64,000 bases of DNA. Origin: Chaunax sp. Z400. Taxonomy: Eukaryota > Chordata > Actinopteri > Lophiiformes > Chaunacidae. The notes below the pieces were generated by a model. It saw nothing but the letters and a program-made list of their open reading frames with translations. It ran no database searches and was not told where the DNA came from. Both the position numbers and the translations under genes were made by a program. The DNA lies in assembly GCA_037577475.1 (NCBI GenBank), contig JBAGJB010000147.1, positions 186,043-250,042 of the forward strand, read 5' to 3'. Within the stretch, counting starts at the first letter, position 1. Every line of letters begins with the position of its first letter. Shown here in pieces: positions 1 to 12,499 of this stretch.

Positions 1-1589
1 TTCTATGTGCTGGGCTGGAGTAACGGCTAAATATACTCAGTTGTGAAGGGATTGCTTTTCTTTTTGGAGACGGGTGACGCTGAAGCTCAACCAGTCAGCT
101 CAATCCTAAAACAGGACCATGACTATCAATTAAACACCAGAGAAAACATTTTCCTTCTGTATAAATCTGTAAAAGATGACTGTACAGTTTTCTGATCTAC
201 CTTTTTTTCCCCCTGCAACATATTGTTGTATAAGGAATATGATAAATGGAGTCATAGTCCACACTGTGCAGAAGTCTTTATGAGTAATAATTCTTATCAT
301 CTTAGATGGATGATAACTTTAAAAAAAAAACAGGCTCAAAGGCGGATGTGGTGGTGATTTTCAGGGCTGCACTGTGTACCACTCTGCAGCCCGTAAATAT
401 CACAAATATCCCTCTTTTTCCTTTCCCTCCCCTGCTTCTCCTCCTCCTTCCACACTGCTCTACCATGTTGCTCTATTCCTGCCTCCTGTGCTCATAAAAA
501 GCGGAGCTGACAGGTGCTGGAGACCCAGTGCAGAGCTGCACAGATCATTAATGAGCTGTGATAACCATTGAATATTTTTGGTTCCAATAAATCTGTACTT
601 CAGATTCTTTCTAAATACATGCCCATCAACAGCTGTCATTAACATATTTAAAACTGACTGGTTTGTTTTTAGATAAAGTAAAGGGAAGGAAAAGTGGAAG
701 GTCTGAGCAGCAAAAACAAACAGCTGCAAAGTGTTTTAAAGACACCTGCTAGCCAGACCTTGGGATGGAACTTGGGAAGGAGAAGAAAGACAGAGACAGA
801 GGTGAGGTCAGTGTCAACAGCAGCTTTGTTATTTTAGCTGAAGATTAAAAATCCTCCTCCTCGTCCTCCATCTCCTCCACCCCAGGACTGAACTGGTCAG
901 CCCTGGATGCAACGGCCTCATTTGAGAGAAGTTAGGGTGACTCTGATGACTTGGATGGAGGACCACCCTGGTTGCCTCATAAAAACACACTCCCCTCACT
1001 TTTCTCCGCTCATATGTAAGAATGTGATCCTCAGTTTTCAGTTGGCTGCCCTGCTCTCTTTATTAATATTGTCTGTGTTGTCTGTGTGCATCATGTCGCT
1101 GTTTACGAGCTGTTATCTCTGCCAAGGAGGTTATGATTTCATCAGTGTTAGTAACACAAAATCAGCTTAATGGATCTCATGAAATTTGGTTGGGAAGATT
1201 TGGCAAGGAAGTATACATTAAGTTGATCAGGATAAAGCGGAGCATCCAGGAATTTTTTTTCCCTCTTTCATCACAAAATTTTTTTTGGACAAACTTTTTA
1301 AAATAGTAATTGTTTTTATTTTCTAATTCATGATTTATATTAATGTAATATATTTTTAGGATCTGATTTTCAGAATAAGAGCATCAGTTTATATCATTCT
1401 AGGTTTGACACTATTAGAAACAACAAAAATCTGTATATTAATATATCAATAGGGTGATATTCACTGTAAATGAAAAAAAGGGTGAGTGGTAGCCAAAGAC
1501 GTACTCTTTTGTTTACCCAGCTACAACAGATGGATACTAATATCTCTGTGTGACAGGTTAGAGCTACCCACCACCTTTAAGAGCTCACT

Positions 1590-1856
1590 GGGGCGGCTGT
1601 GGCTCAGTGCGGTCGTCCACTTATCAGAAGGTCGGTGGTTCGATCCCCAGCCCCTGCAGTCTACATGTCGAAGTGTCCTTGGGCTGTTCCATTGGTGTGT
1701 GAGTGTGTGCGTGAATGGTTGCTTCTCCTAATGAGCAGGTGGCGCCTTGCATGGTATGAATGTTGGTGTGAATGGGTGAACGCTGGCTTGTGTTGTAAAG
1801 CACTTTGAGTGGTCAGTCCGACTACAAAGGTTCTATATAAGTACAGTCCATTTTAC
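1590..1856 (+). repeat. tRNA-derived SINE, copy 1
   Basis: The left part is tRNA-like: an A-box-like GTGGCTCAGTGCGG and a B-box GGTTCGATCCC follow a GGGGCGGC start. The body (TGTCGAAGTGTCCTTGGGC) and the end (AAGTACAGTCCATTT) are shared with the copy at 34.9 kb. The A box has lost a few bases compared with the copies at 34.9 and 37.9 kb, and the middle is shortened, so this is an old copy. It belongs to a SINE type widespread in percomorph fish. Confidence 0.85.
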
Positions 1857-3924
1857 TTTCCCACCCATCAGCACCCAGGACACAGAGGCCGCACAAGCAA
1901 AGTATGCATCATGCACTATGATAGATATATATAGCCATACACACACTGCCTGAAACACCCAGACAGGCCCACACACACGCCTCATGCCTGCAAGCTTATC
2001 TTTATTCAGAATCCAAGTAATCACATGAGAAAACATTGAGGTTTTAAAGGAATCCAGGCGCTTTATTTTTAAGCTTTTATTGGTCTATAACTTGTATGAG
2101 AAGGCTACATTTCACTGCACAGCTCCAAAAGAACAACATCTATTAAAGTGGGATAGAACCTAATAGCACCAATAACCAGAGCATTAAGAAAAACCACTCA
2201 AACCGTTCCAGGTAACACTTCACCCTCGTAGCTTTTTGCTGGAGTGAATGTGAATTGAGGTTTCACTTATCCCTGTATGTGTTTGCCTTTCCACTCTTGC
2301 ATATCATGTTATGAGAGAGAGCTCTGAGGTCAACTCTGCCATTAGGGAGACATATGAAGGAAAGACCATATACGGAAAAAGCAAAATGTTCAATGCAAAA
2401 AGGACACATGCAAATACAAACTGATATACTTTAATTTATGTTCTCTGGCCAGGACGTCATAAATACAGTTTGTTTTCTGTCATTTTAATACCATGCTGTG
2501 CAACAAGCCACATCTTTATCCTGTTAAACTTTATTAATTTGGCATCAGCTTTCATCCTGAGTTTATAGGCCTTTGAAATGCCTGAATCCCAGAGGCAGGG
2601 CTTGTTGAACAGGGCTCACCCACTGTTAGCTATGTAAACAGCTATAACCCACACACATACTGTATACACATATGCACATGCTGTAAGACGGAAGAAACAG
2701 TGAATCCATCGGAAATGGGGAAAAAAAGAGATGCTAATCCAAAGATGGACCTCAAACAGGCACTGTGTAGGTGTCATGCAAACTTTTTGTGTGTTGGTCA
2801 GGAGGAGAAATCTCACAAATGTTTCTTTTTTCTTTTTTTTTTAATTGTGCAGGTGAATTTTCTTTTCATTCAATGATACTTATTTAATCCTATGTATATG
2901 GAAATGAGGCAAAATGTTTCTTGTGAGTTAAGTGAATTATCTGGCTACCAATAAAAACAAAATGAAAAAAAAGAACAAACAAATATGAATTATTTGTGTT
3001 CATAACAGAATTAATTCAGTTCATGTATTTCTGATGGTTCTTTCTGCAGGATAATGAAACATTTGCTAACTTGTAATTGTGACACATATCACTGCATTGC
3101 TGTAAAAAAAATTTGCATTCTGCAACACAATTTAGAAAAATAGAAAAAGCACAAGCTGATGTATGGAAATGTGCACACAAAACAACAGTATCTTGTTTTA
3201 CATTTAATACAGATGACACAATGACAACGATAACGGTGAATATATAAACATGCTTATGTGGAAGAAAAAAAAGAGAGAGAAGGGTGACAAAATGTTCTGT
3301 TAAATAATCCAGTCCAGAGGTTTGGGAGCTGCACCTTTAAGGCACATCATACATTTTATATTTGTAACTCGTAAACTTCACGTACATTTAATACTTTTCT
3401 GGTGGAATTCAAACTGTATAAAGACACATTAACCCCTGTGACGAACAAAAACAGCCAAAGCATATTGTCTTTCTATAAAAAGCTATTCTCCGTAACCCCT
3501 GATTAAGTTACTTTCACTTTATTAATGTTATTGTTTTTTTATTATGTTTAGATTCTTATTTTTCTTCTGATTCAAATGTAATTAATTTGCCAATATATAT
3601 ATTTAATGTCTCTATCTGCCTTTAAATCTGACAGTTCCTGCTGAATGTCTGAATACCTTTGTTTGTCCTTATAGTTCAATAACAAAAAAATAAGTTACAC
3701 AATTTTAGCATTTATCTTTTGTTGCCATCTAGTGGTGAGAGCAAAACATTGAAACAAAAAACTATTTACGGCACACAAAAAATATACTATAATGCAATGA
3801 AATACTGCCATTAATTGTCATGAATCACGTTTTTTTTTAAATTGTGCACTCAAAGATATATCAACCAATACCGTTTTGTATTATTGATTTAAATTTGTTC
3901 ACTTGAATCTGTTTTTCTCTTCAG

Positions 3925-4028
3925 CTGAACCTTAACTAGGTGCACCTTAAGTAGCAAAGTCTCCTTACTGATAACTCAGTTACCAGTAAGGAGACTTTGC
4001 TACTAATCACCTTCAGTAGGAGGTTCAG
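3925..4028. repeat. 104-bp near-palindromic hairpin
   Basis: A perfect 21-bp inverted repeat (3950-3970 and 3984-4004, AGTAGCAAAGTCTCCTTACTG) encloses a 13-bp loop. Eight-base arms further out (CTGAACCT 3925-3932 and AGGTTCAG 4021-4028) also pair. It could be a small MITE or an RNA hairpin; nothing nearby decides between them. Confidence 0.8.
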
Positions 4029-6702
4029 TATTTATAGAGAGCCTTAATTAATGAGATGAATAACACCTGTGTTCAGCTACTATTTCATGTCAAGTGGCTG
4101 CTTTTAAACGGCCTACACCTACAGCAGCTACATGAATGAGGTCTTAATGAAAGAGTTCTAACAGTAAATCATCCCTTCATGAAGGTTTTTAGAGAGGTGC
4201 TGGAGGACTGGAAAAAATAATAGAAACATTTGAGCCTAAGACTCTTCAGACAAGCAGGATAGGAAAGTGTAAAATAAGAACTTACTCCTCTGCATTACAG
4301 ACTGAGCTGCCCTTCAGCAAAGGGTGTTGACTCAGAACGGCTCTAAGCCACACAGCGGTCAACAGATTGGTTCAAGGTGTGAACAGAACCGTAGCTTCCA
4401 GTGAGCCCGTGTGTTTTGTATTTTTGTTAAAAGTGTGGGTCTTTACAATCTGCTGCTATGTGTAACTTTAGATTGAGGTGGTGTAACAGGGGACGTGTGC
4501 TGCATCATCGCAGATTTTGGGTTCCACACTGTCTTATCATGTGGTGGAGAACCGAAGGAAGCAGAAGAGGATGATTATAACTGAAACAAAATGCTCACAT
4601 ATGACACAGTCCATGTGCTTAATGAAACGAAATTAAAGTGTTTCTTGTACCTTATTGTCAAAACTGTTTGAAGGTCTTTGCTTCCTTGCATTTTTTGAAG
4701 AGTTATTAAAGTATAAAATAAATCATTTTTGTGTCTGGTAATCATTAAATAGCTTGATCATAAACCTGTTGATTAGATGTTACATCAACCAAATTCAGAC
4801 AAAAACATTTAGTATCCATAAAAGCTGCTGGCAGGTCTTACAGCATAAAATCATGCATTGATTTCTGTGAAAATATCTTGAATAAATAAAGATTATTAGA
4901 ATATTCAGAAGCTATACAGCAGCTTTATTTACAGATGTGGTTATATTTCTGCTTATGACCCAGACAGTATTTGTACACCGGCATAAACAGTAAAAATACA
5001 CAAATGCAAAAACAGAAGAGGCGGTTGCTTCACAATAAATGGATTCCAACTTCCACCCATTTGCAGAAAAAACAACAGCACAGTAAGAACAACGAAAACA
5101 AAACTGTACGCAGCTTTTATCCAAAACAAACAATCAGATCCAGAGTGAGGGAGATCCAAACAGGAACTCATATATTTTGAATTAGCGGTGAAAAAAGCGA
5201 GGGAGAAAGTGGAAAAGTGATGCTGTGTTTCCTATTATTGCAGGATGGGGGGCTGACAACAGGGCCGAGTCCCTCCACCACCACCGTGAAAACACCAGTG
5301 CAACTTGGACAGCAGCAGTGCTGATGATGAGAAATATGAGAGAGGAAGACACAATACTCTGTTGTTCCACGCTGTATCATTGTGACCCGAGGGCGCTCCC
5401 ATCAGACACAGACACCCACACATATTGTACTTATGTATGCTGAGAGACAACCACAAACACAGACTAAGTCACCCACGTATTCACAGTTCAAACCTTTTGA
5501 CACACACACATATACACACCCACACAGGCTATTGTCAGTGCTCATCTCATATGGAAATATTTGTGGTTGTGTTGCCAAACGTGGAAATGGATGCAAATGG
5601 TGTTTTTCGTAAAATCCTGCACGGACGATGCACTCTTTACGATTGAGTGAGTCGCACTAATGTGTTTGTTTGTTTTTATATTGGTCATGCTTTTTATTTC
5701 TGTGCTTCTGCTTTGCATGTTTTTAGTCCATTTCTATTCTAACCATGTTGCACAATGTTGTCTTTAGTCCATGTTTTCTATTAACATTATTATTGTGAAT
5801 CTGTTTTGCATGTGTTTTTTTATTAGTCCCCGTGTTGCATGTTTTAATTAGTACTTTGTTTCATTTAACTTTATTTAACATCTTGGCTAACTCTAGCACA
5901 TTTACATTCATTAATGTGCATTGTCCCTGTCAAATAAACCGATGAATAAATAAGTATCCAGAATAGATATACTAATAATTTAGTCGGTGAAACAGATACA
6001 GATAAAGGTTATGTCATACATGCTCATCTACAAGCTACGTGTTGCATTTATTGATTTCTATAACAATTACAGACGGATAATAGAACTCATAAATTGTCTT
6101 ACAATGACATTTCTAAAATTTTATAACTAATGTCTTGAGATTTAAGTGGTCAATAACTCAAATTCCCCTCTCAACATATATTTAGCTTGACATGAATTGG
6201 TTGCAGTATTGCAGGTTTCGATGCATATATCCTATGAAATGTAAGGTATTTGAGTATTAAGAGAAATGAAAATAGTGAATATTTCAATCAAAATAAATTT
6301 GTATTTTCTCCAACTTTCATATATAAGATAAGCCTAAATTCAAGAATAAGTTGGAGTCTGTGTAGTAAACCTACTGAATGTGATGCCACTGTGAAGCAGA
6401 GAATACTGACACTTTTCATTTGTCCAGTGACACACACAGAAAGTATCTGTCCATTCAAATAAAGTTACATAATTCAATCTCCATACACATTTTTTTTTAA
6501 TTGAACAACAAAAAGATGACTTGTTCAAGTAAATTTGCATACTTACAGTAGAACAGAAATATTGTTTGTAAAGCAAACAATTATTATTTTAGAACAAAAC
6601 TGATATTATACTCATTTTTTTAACGTAAACTAACCAATATTGTCCTTCAGTATAAAAGAATTTGCAGTGCACTGCTAGTGGAGTCTTCATTTACATCATC
6701 AC

Positions 6703-9693
6703 TCACATCCCAGGCATCACATAGGTAATGTTTTCCAGAGTAGAGGCCTTCAGCAATAAATAAAAAAATGTTCTTTTCACTCATGCATGTGTGATATAAA
6801 CACAATACAAAGTATGTGGTGTGAACGCACTGTGAAGTGGCTGCTTCTCTCACCAGTGTGTGCTGTGTGCAGCTCCTCAGCTCTGGTATTTCATCAGTGA
6901 GGCAGATGAGAGGAGCCAGGGCACACAGCAGAGAGTCCAGGAGCAGAGACATGCTACTTGATACACTCACCAATTTCTGCAGACACACAAATGAAGACAA
7001 TTATGATCCCTTAGAGCGGTGAATATATTTTATCTTCAAAAGAGATGCAAAATGAAACCTGCTCTTCTTAATCCTTGTCAGTCATGTAAAGAGACATGTT
7101 TGAGTCAAAACTAGGGCAGACAAACCCGTCTAATGTTTTGACTTCTGAGACTGTAATATTTCAAAGCTTTTAAAATGCCCTTCAACTTTCCCTAAAACAC
7201 ATTTTTGTAGTAATTTGTGGTGTTCAATTTCAAAGTCTTGTAATGGAAAATGTTTGACATTGAATTTTGCCCTATAGCTTTAGGCTGCCTGTGTGGACAT
7301 TAGGTTTTTTTCTAATGCACACCTGTTGACATTTGCAAAAGACAATCAAACAAGTTGGAATCAGCAACAACTTCACCTTCAGTGGATAGAAAGGGTTCAT
7401 TCTGATGGAACGAAAACATAATTCTTTGCTCCGGGTGATGATATACAAATGAAAACATATTTCTGAAAATTAGATTCCATTTCTGCTCCACAATCCTACA
7501 CACTGGACCTTAAATGCTTTATCTGGTAGAGTGAGCTGTATTCAGTATGTAGTAATTTGCTCGTTCACCATGCTAAACAGGCATAAGACCCCTCATCTGT
7601 CAGTTTAAAAGGTGAACCGAAAAAGATGTAGAGCATGAAATACCAGGAGTTCATGAAGCAACACTTAGTGAGGTCACAATTTGAAAGTTTAAAAAATATA
7701 TCTAATTATGCTCTTCTACTATCTATGTAACTCTTTGAATATCAAATGCAGCATTCCGGGGCCAATATTCATTAGGAATCAGGAGAAAAAGTGTATTTTC
7801 TTCACTGAATCTACTCACATTTGTCCCCTGAAGATGGTGTCCAATCAGGGACAAGGATTCCCCCAGCAGGTGCAGATGAGCTGCAGCACTGACAGGATCC
7901 TGCTCAAAGCAGCCAGGATTCCAAGCTGAACCGGTGGGACCACATGTAGAAATACTGGGACTATAGGTGTCAGTCATCGGACTAAATATCCTGGGGTTAC
8001 CTAAGGAGCATATTGTAGAAGCTGTCATGGGACGAGAAACAGGCAGGAACGGACCAGACCTGTGGGTTACTGGAGAGGCAGGAGGGGTGATTGTTCTGGT
8101 AATGTCGTGCTTGTGGTCTAGATAGACCCAGTACTCTAACATGGAGCTTGTCTGGGAGAAACAGAAAGGTAGAAAAATGATGATCAGTAGACCTGAATGT
8201 TAACACAAAGTTACAACTTACAGAATAAATACCTGATGAATGCTGCCCTCTGCTGGGCAATATGAATGCAACAAATTATCTTGGATAACCTAAATGAAAG
8301 AGTTTACATGTTAGTCCCGTGTGCAGTGATGTTCTTCCAATGTATACGCCCACGGATAACCTGACAGAATAAAATGTATTTAATCCCATGGTTCCCTTAC
8401 ATCCCATGTACTCTCTCACCTCTTCTCCTCCTCTTTTTCCCCATTTGTCTTGTGGCAAACAGACTAGATAAGCAGGGTGGAAGGACTCTGCTCCAAGTTC
8501 AGGCTCAGTTTCAGTATCACCTGCAATATGTCACTCATTAAACAATGGGTGATTATCCCGTTAACCATCTCTTCATCTTACGAAGAAATGCTTACCATCT
8601 ATCAAAATCATATGATTAGTCGTGGCCATTTTGACTGAAATTTGCTGACTATTTACCCCTAAAAAAAATACTGTATTACAGCCATGTAATATAAAAACCC
8701 CTTCAGGTACCTATACAACTGACATATGGTAAACATGTTTAAAAAAGTACCTTACCAGAGCGATGCTTTTCTTCGTTGAGCAAGTCATGTGGTCCCTGAA
8801 AAAAAAGGTAAATGAGAAGTCATGACAACAGGAGCTAGGACTTGAAAAGAATCACATCAAAAAACAGCAAAATAACTGCCACTCTATAAATGAGTTCAAA
8901 TAACTTTGTGGCCTACGATGAAAAAATGTCTCAAATTTCAGGGATAAATATTCAATCAACCATATCCCATATTTATTAACTACATAACAAAAGCTCTGTT
9001 TCAAATGGTTTTGTAAATAGTGAATTGACTTCCATTCATAGAGTATAATGTAAACATTTAACGGTGCAAGCATGGCTGGGTTTAGAATATATAATTGAGA
9101 CAAAACATTTAAAACAAATTCTAGACTGAACGTCTAGACATTTCCCTTTGCAAACATGTTTTATCTTAACCTAGACAAAACAATACAAGGCTGCCTCGTA
9201 ACTTACTAAAAATAACGGTGTGTTTGCTGGGATGATGTCTTTTCACACAGTGGAAGATGTTCTTTTTGTTCACATGTATGCTGGCACCAAATTCACTTCC
9301 AACACTCAAGTATAGTAAGCTTCGTATAGCAAGGTAAGACAAACCAGTTGTGGATGAAGAGGGGCAGTAAGTTACTTTGTTGACATGGCAACACAGTTCA
9401 ATAAGTATCAATAAGACATGCCACAACATATTATATTTACGCCTTTTTATTATCACACTTCTAATGACATGTGTTGATGTTCTTGGAACTAAATAGTCAA
9501 CAATTTCTCCAACAATTTCTCCAACAATCCTCTAACTAGCAGTGCGCCCCACCTTGTGAAGCCTCTTGGGGCTACATTCCTCAAAATCTGAATCTGGATC
9601 CTTCAGCTCCTGCTCATCCATCATTAGATCTTCGTAGGACCTTTTCTTCTCTCTCTGAATGCGTCCACTCACTTGTCCTGCTTCACCATCCAT
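6703..9693 (-). CDS. hmgxb4: HMGXB4-like protein lacking the HMG box
   Basis: HMGXB4 (HMG2L1) is a nuclear HMG-box protein linked to transcriptional repression and Wnt signalling. Seven exons on the minus strand join in frame: 9693-9553, 8795-8756, 8658-8596, 8520-8420, 8151-7819, 6976-6854 and 6747-6703, giving 281 residues. Residues 11-20 (RIQREKKRSY) match the family N-terminal motif. The C-terminal region carries AAHLHLLGESLSLIGHHLQ, then LLLDSLLCALAPLICLTD, and ends ENITYVMPGM, all family hallmarks. No HMG box is visible; only a YLDHKHD stretch recalls its last helix. Human HMGXB4 is about 600 residues. The first ATG follows a CAG acceptor directly, so an upstream exon may add residues. 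The consistent splice phases argue for a working gene, perhaps a diverged duplicate. Confidence 0.75.
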
Positions 9694-9974
9694 CTGCACG
9701 GGCAGGGATGAGAGGGACAGTGCAAACCAGTGCTAGACTATAATAAAGTGGAACCTCAGAAATAATTCAGTTACACTATGACTTGGAGGAAATGTCATTA
9801 TAAAATGTGCTTTGTTTTGACGTTATGTATAGCAATATTTGAATTTGATGTCTGAGAAGGAGGGTTAACTAAATGTATTCATTCAAAATGTGTGAGTTTG
9901 CTAGATGTAGAACACTTGGCAAGAAAGAGAAGGAACCATTTACATTTTATTTTCAGAACTATGGCAATATCATG

Positions 9975-10130
9975 GTCGGTGATGGAAAGTAACTAAATGC
10001 ATTTACTCAAGTACTTTACTGAGGTACTGTAGTAATTTGTCACACTTGTGTTTTATTGACTATTTCCATCTAATGTAACTTTTTATTTCTACTCCACTCA
10101 GAGGCAAATATTGTACTTTTTACTTGACTA
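9975..10130. repeat. probable transposon relic (ACTCAAGTACT type)
   Basis: The sequence has the stepwise TTTACTCAAGTACTTTACT and TTTCTACTCC pattern seen in fish hAT-like non-autonomous elements. It resembles the ends of the better preserved element at 42.3-43.3 kb. Borders are not clear. Confidence 0.4.
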
Positions 10131-11079
10131 GATTTTTCTACAATTTCACTACAATTTTTCATACCTTTCCTGTAGAGTGAAGACCATGCATCTCCAACCT
10201 TGGTGATTTTCTATTTCTCTGTATAATGAAAGATTCCTGAAGAGTTCCTTTGAAGATGTTGGAAAATCCTGCTTCTTCTTACAGAAACATTCAAATAAAA
10301 ACATCATATATAGGCCTAGTACTAAGACCTGGGCACACGGAGTAGTGAAACTAATGTTAGCATGAATGTGAGTAAAGATGCAATTACAACTAAGAACACT
10401 GAACATTCTGTATATGGAACTCTGAGCAGTCTACAATGACAACAAAGAACATTCTATCGTGAGAACACTGAACAGTCTATCATGAGAACACTGAACATTC
10501 TAGTAAGAGAATTGAGGAGCGGACGCTAGCTAGCAAAGCTAGCATGACGTCTTGTATTATTTTGGTACCACAATGGAGGTCTTGGTACTGTAGAAAGAAT
10601 CAACAAAAACGTCTCAGAATTGACGTGACCCATTTAGCTTATCTGGCTGTAGTGCTGCTAACAACACAGAGTAAATTTAGGACTGTGCTCTCCAAATGTT
10701 TGGCTGTCGAATTGCTGGGTCAATGTTTATTTCAAACACATCAAGCTAACAGATGAGAGTTAAAGATGTACCAGTAAATGTCCCCAAGTTACAAGTTCAA
10801 AGTCTGTATAGTTACACCTTAAACTTGGCTAAAAGCTCATTTTTAACTAAGATATCTTTGGACTAAAACATGTGCTTTTGTCGAGCGAACAACTTTAAAT
10901 TAAAAACCTTAATCAAATATGTTTTCCCTGGTGTCCTCGGGTAATCACACGCTCGTGACGGTCACACTGGTCTGGGCAGCGTGAAGGAAAGATGCTGCGT
11001 CATGTTTCGCACTTCCTCTGTCTCGCCTTCTTTCTGCTGATTCATGTTAGACCTGAGAGGCATCTGCTGATTTAATAGA

Positions 11080-11136
11080 TGACTCATTATTGTGACCCCC
11101 CTGCTGCTGGCTGAGCAGGTTTAGTTCTGTGACTCA
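11080..11136 (+). promoter_or_regulatory. paired AP-1/antioxidant-like sites
   Basis: TGACTCA occurs at 11080-11086 and 11130-11136, with GCTGAGCAG between them and a TGCTGA at about 11064. Heme oxygenase-1 genes carry upstream enhancers built of such AP-1/Maf/NRF2 sites. These sites are about 1.4 kb upstream of the hmox start codon. A regulatory role is inferred from position and motif only. Confidence 0.35.
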
Positions 11137-12499
11137 TTTTTCCACATAAAATTTCTTATGTACAGTAAGGTTTCAGTGCACACCTTTCATTTCTACAGTG
11201 CTGTGTCAATTAATTGGAATAACCTTTATTTTAAGATTTTAATTTTCATATGGGTCTCTACACATTATTTCAATTGATACTATTTCCAGTTGAAATAATT
11301 TTTAACATTACAGCATCCAGTGATATTTAAATTTATTTATTTAAATCTAACTCATAAATCACAAATTTGCCTCAATAGGCTTCAAAATCAATGCAACATT
11401 GACCACCTATCCTTAGATCCTGAAGTCCATTACTGTACTGTATGTATGTGTTTTTGATTTCTTTTGTGCGAGTAGATTTCCTGTTTCATCATCACGCATT
11501 TGTGCTCAAATGGAGGTCCATAAAGAAACAGTTTGACTCTGTTGAGAGCTCCGTCCAACGCCTTTGGGAGAAACTCCACCTTCCTCTTTACCCTACATCA
11601 GCCTCACTGATGCTATTGTGGCTGAATGGGAGCAAATGCAGCCAGATTACAAATGTTGCAGAAGCATCAATATTATACCCATGTTCTCAGAATGAGAATG
11701 ATGTTCCAGTGGGTGTGTTGTTCAGATGTCTGCATACCTTTGGCCATGTAGTGTTTTTTTTTTGTGGGTTTTTTACCAGCAGTATTTTATTGCTAGAACT
11801 TTGTATCACTTACACAACTCATTAGTGAGCCATATGAAGTCAACTGTTGACCTATTTTGTTAATCGCAGATAATATTGTGAATTCCAAATCTGTTTAAAT
11901 TTCCATCAATGGCAGTGTACCTTAATATGTTTTTTACCCATAGTTTTATTATATATATATATATTTTTTAAAGTTGACAAAAGCATAGAATGCTGCATGT
12001 TTACCATATTCCCGTGGTTCTATTATAAGTTCTATTTTGACTGATAATGAAGTGACTTGGTCGAACCTGCTCATTTTCTGATGACCTAACTACTGCTGGT
12101 GCTCATGTGATTGATTTTTTTATTCTCCTCTGTGCCATTTGTCACTGTTCAAACACGTTCTCCCTCTCCAGTTTCAGAAACTCACACAGTCATATTTAGG
12201 GACGGCTCCTCCTCTCGTCTCGTCTGTGAACTTCCAGAGCTGCTCTGTCATGTTTAGCACTCAGCCCTCCTCCTTCTGGTTTTCGAGGGCAGTACTAAAA
12301 CTTCCCAACTCATGAGAAGTCCTTTTGTCTCCCTCCCTCCCTCCCTTTAACTAGTGAGTAAAACACATCTATTGTTTGTTTTTTTGCCATCCTTTTAATT
12401 ACATCACCTAAATCTAACATTTTGTACAATGTTGATGATCATGTCTGACAATGTTTTATGTCCTGTAAAAGCACTTCTCTGACATCTTTCCCTTTTCAG

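Larger units (their letters stand above)
1..6702. other. intergenic, no gene recognised
   Basis: No exon with a recognisable protein family was found on either strand. The stretch is AT-rich and contains one tRNA-derived SINE (about 1590-1856) and a long hairpin (3925-4028). Open frames here are short, lack splice context and resemble nothing known to me. Distal regulatory sequence or 3' UTR of the hmgxb4-like gene could lie near the right end. Confidence 0.6.
9694..12499. other. intergenic between hmgxb4-like gene and hmox relic
   Basis: No coding exon was recognised. The part at about 9975-10130 resembles a common fish repeat rich in ACTCAAGTACTTTACT-like steps. Two TGACTCA sites lie at 11080-11086 and 11130-11136. 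The 5' parts of both flanking genes probably lie here. Confidence 0.5.

Noticed and set aside
1590..1665. tRNA gene
   Set aside because: A and B boxes are present but the stretch is the head of a SINE seen three times, with a SINE body and tail following.
7723..8142. Single-exon gene of 139 residues
   Set aside because: It is one internal exon of the hmgxb4-like gene read past its donor at 7818.
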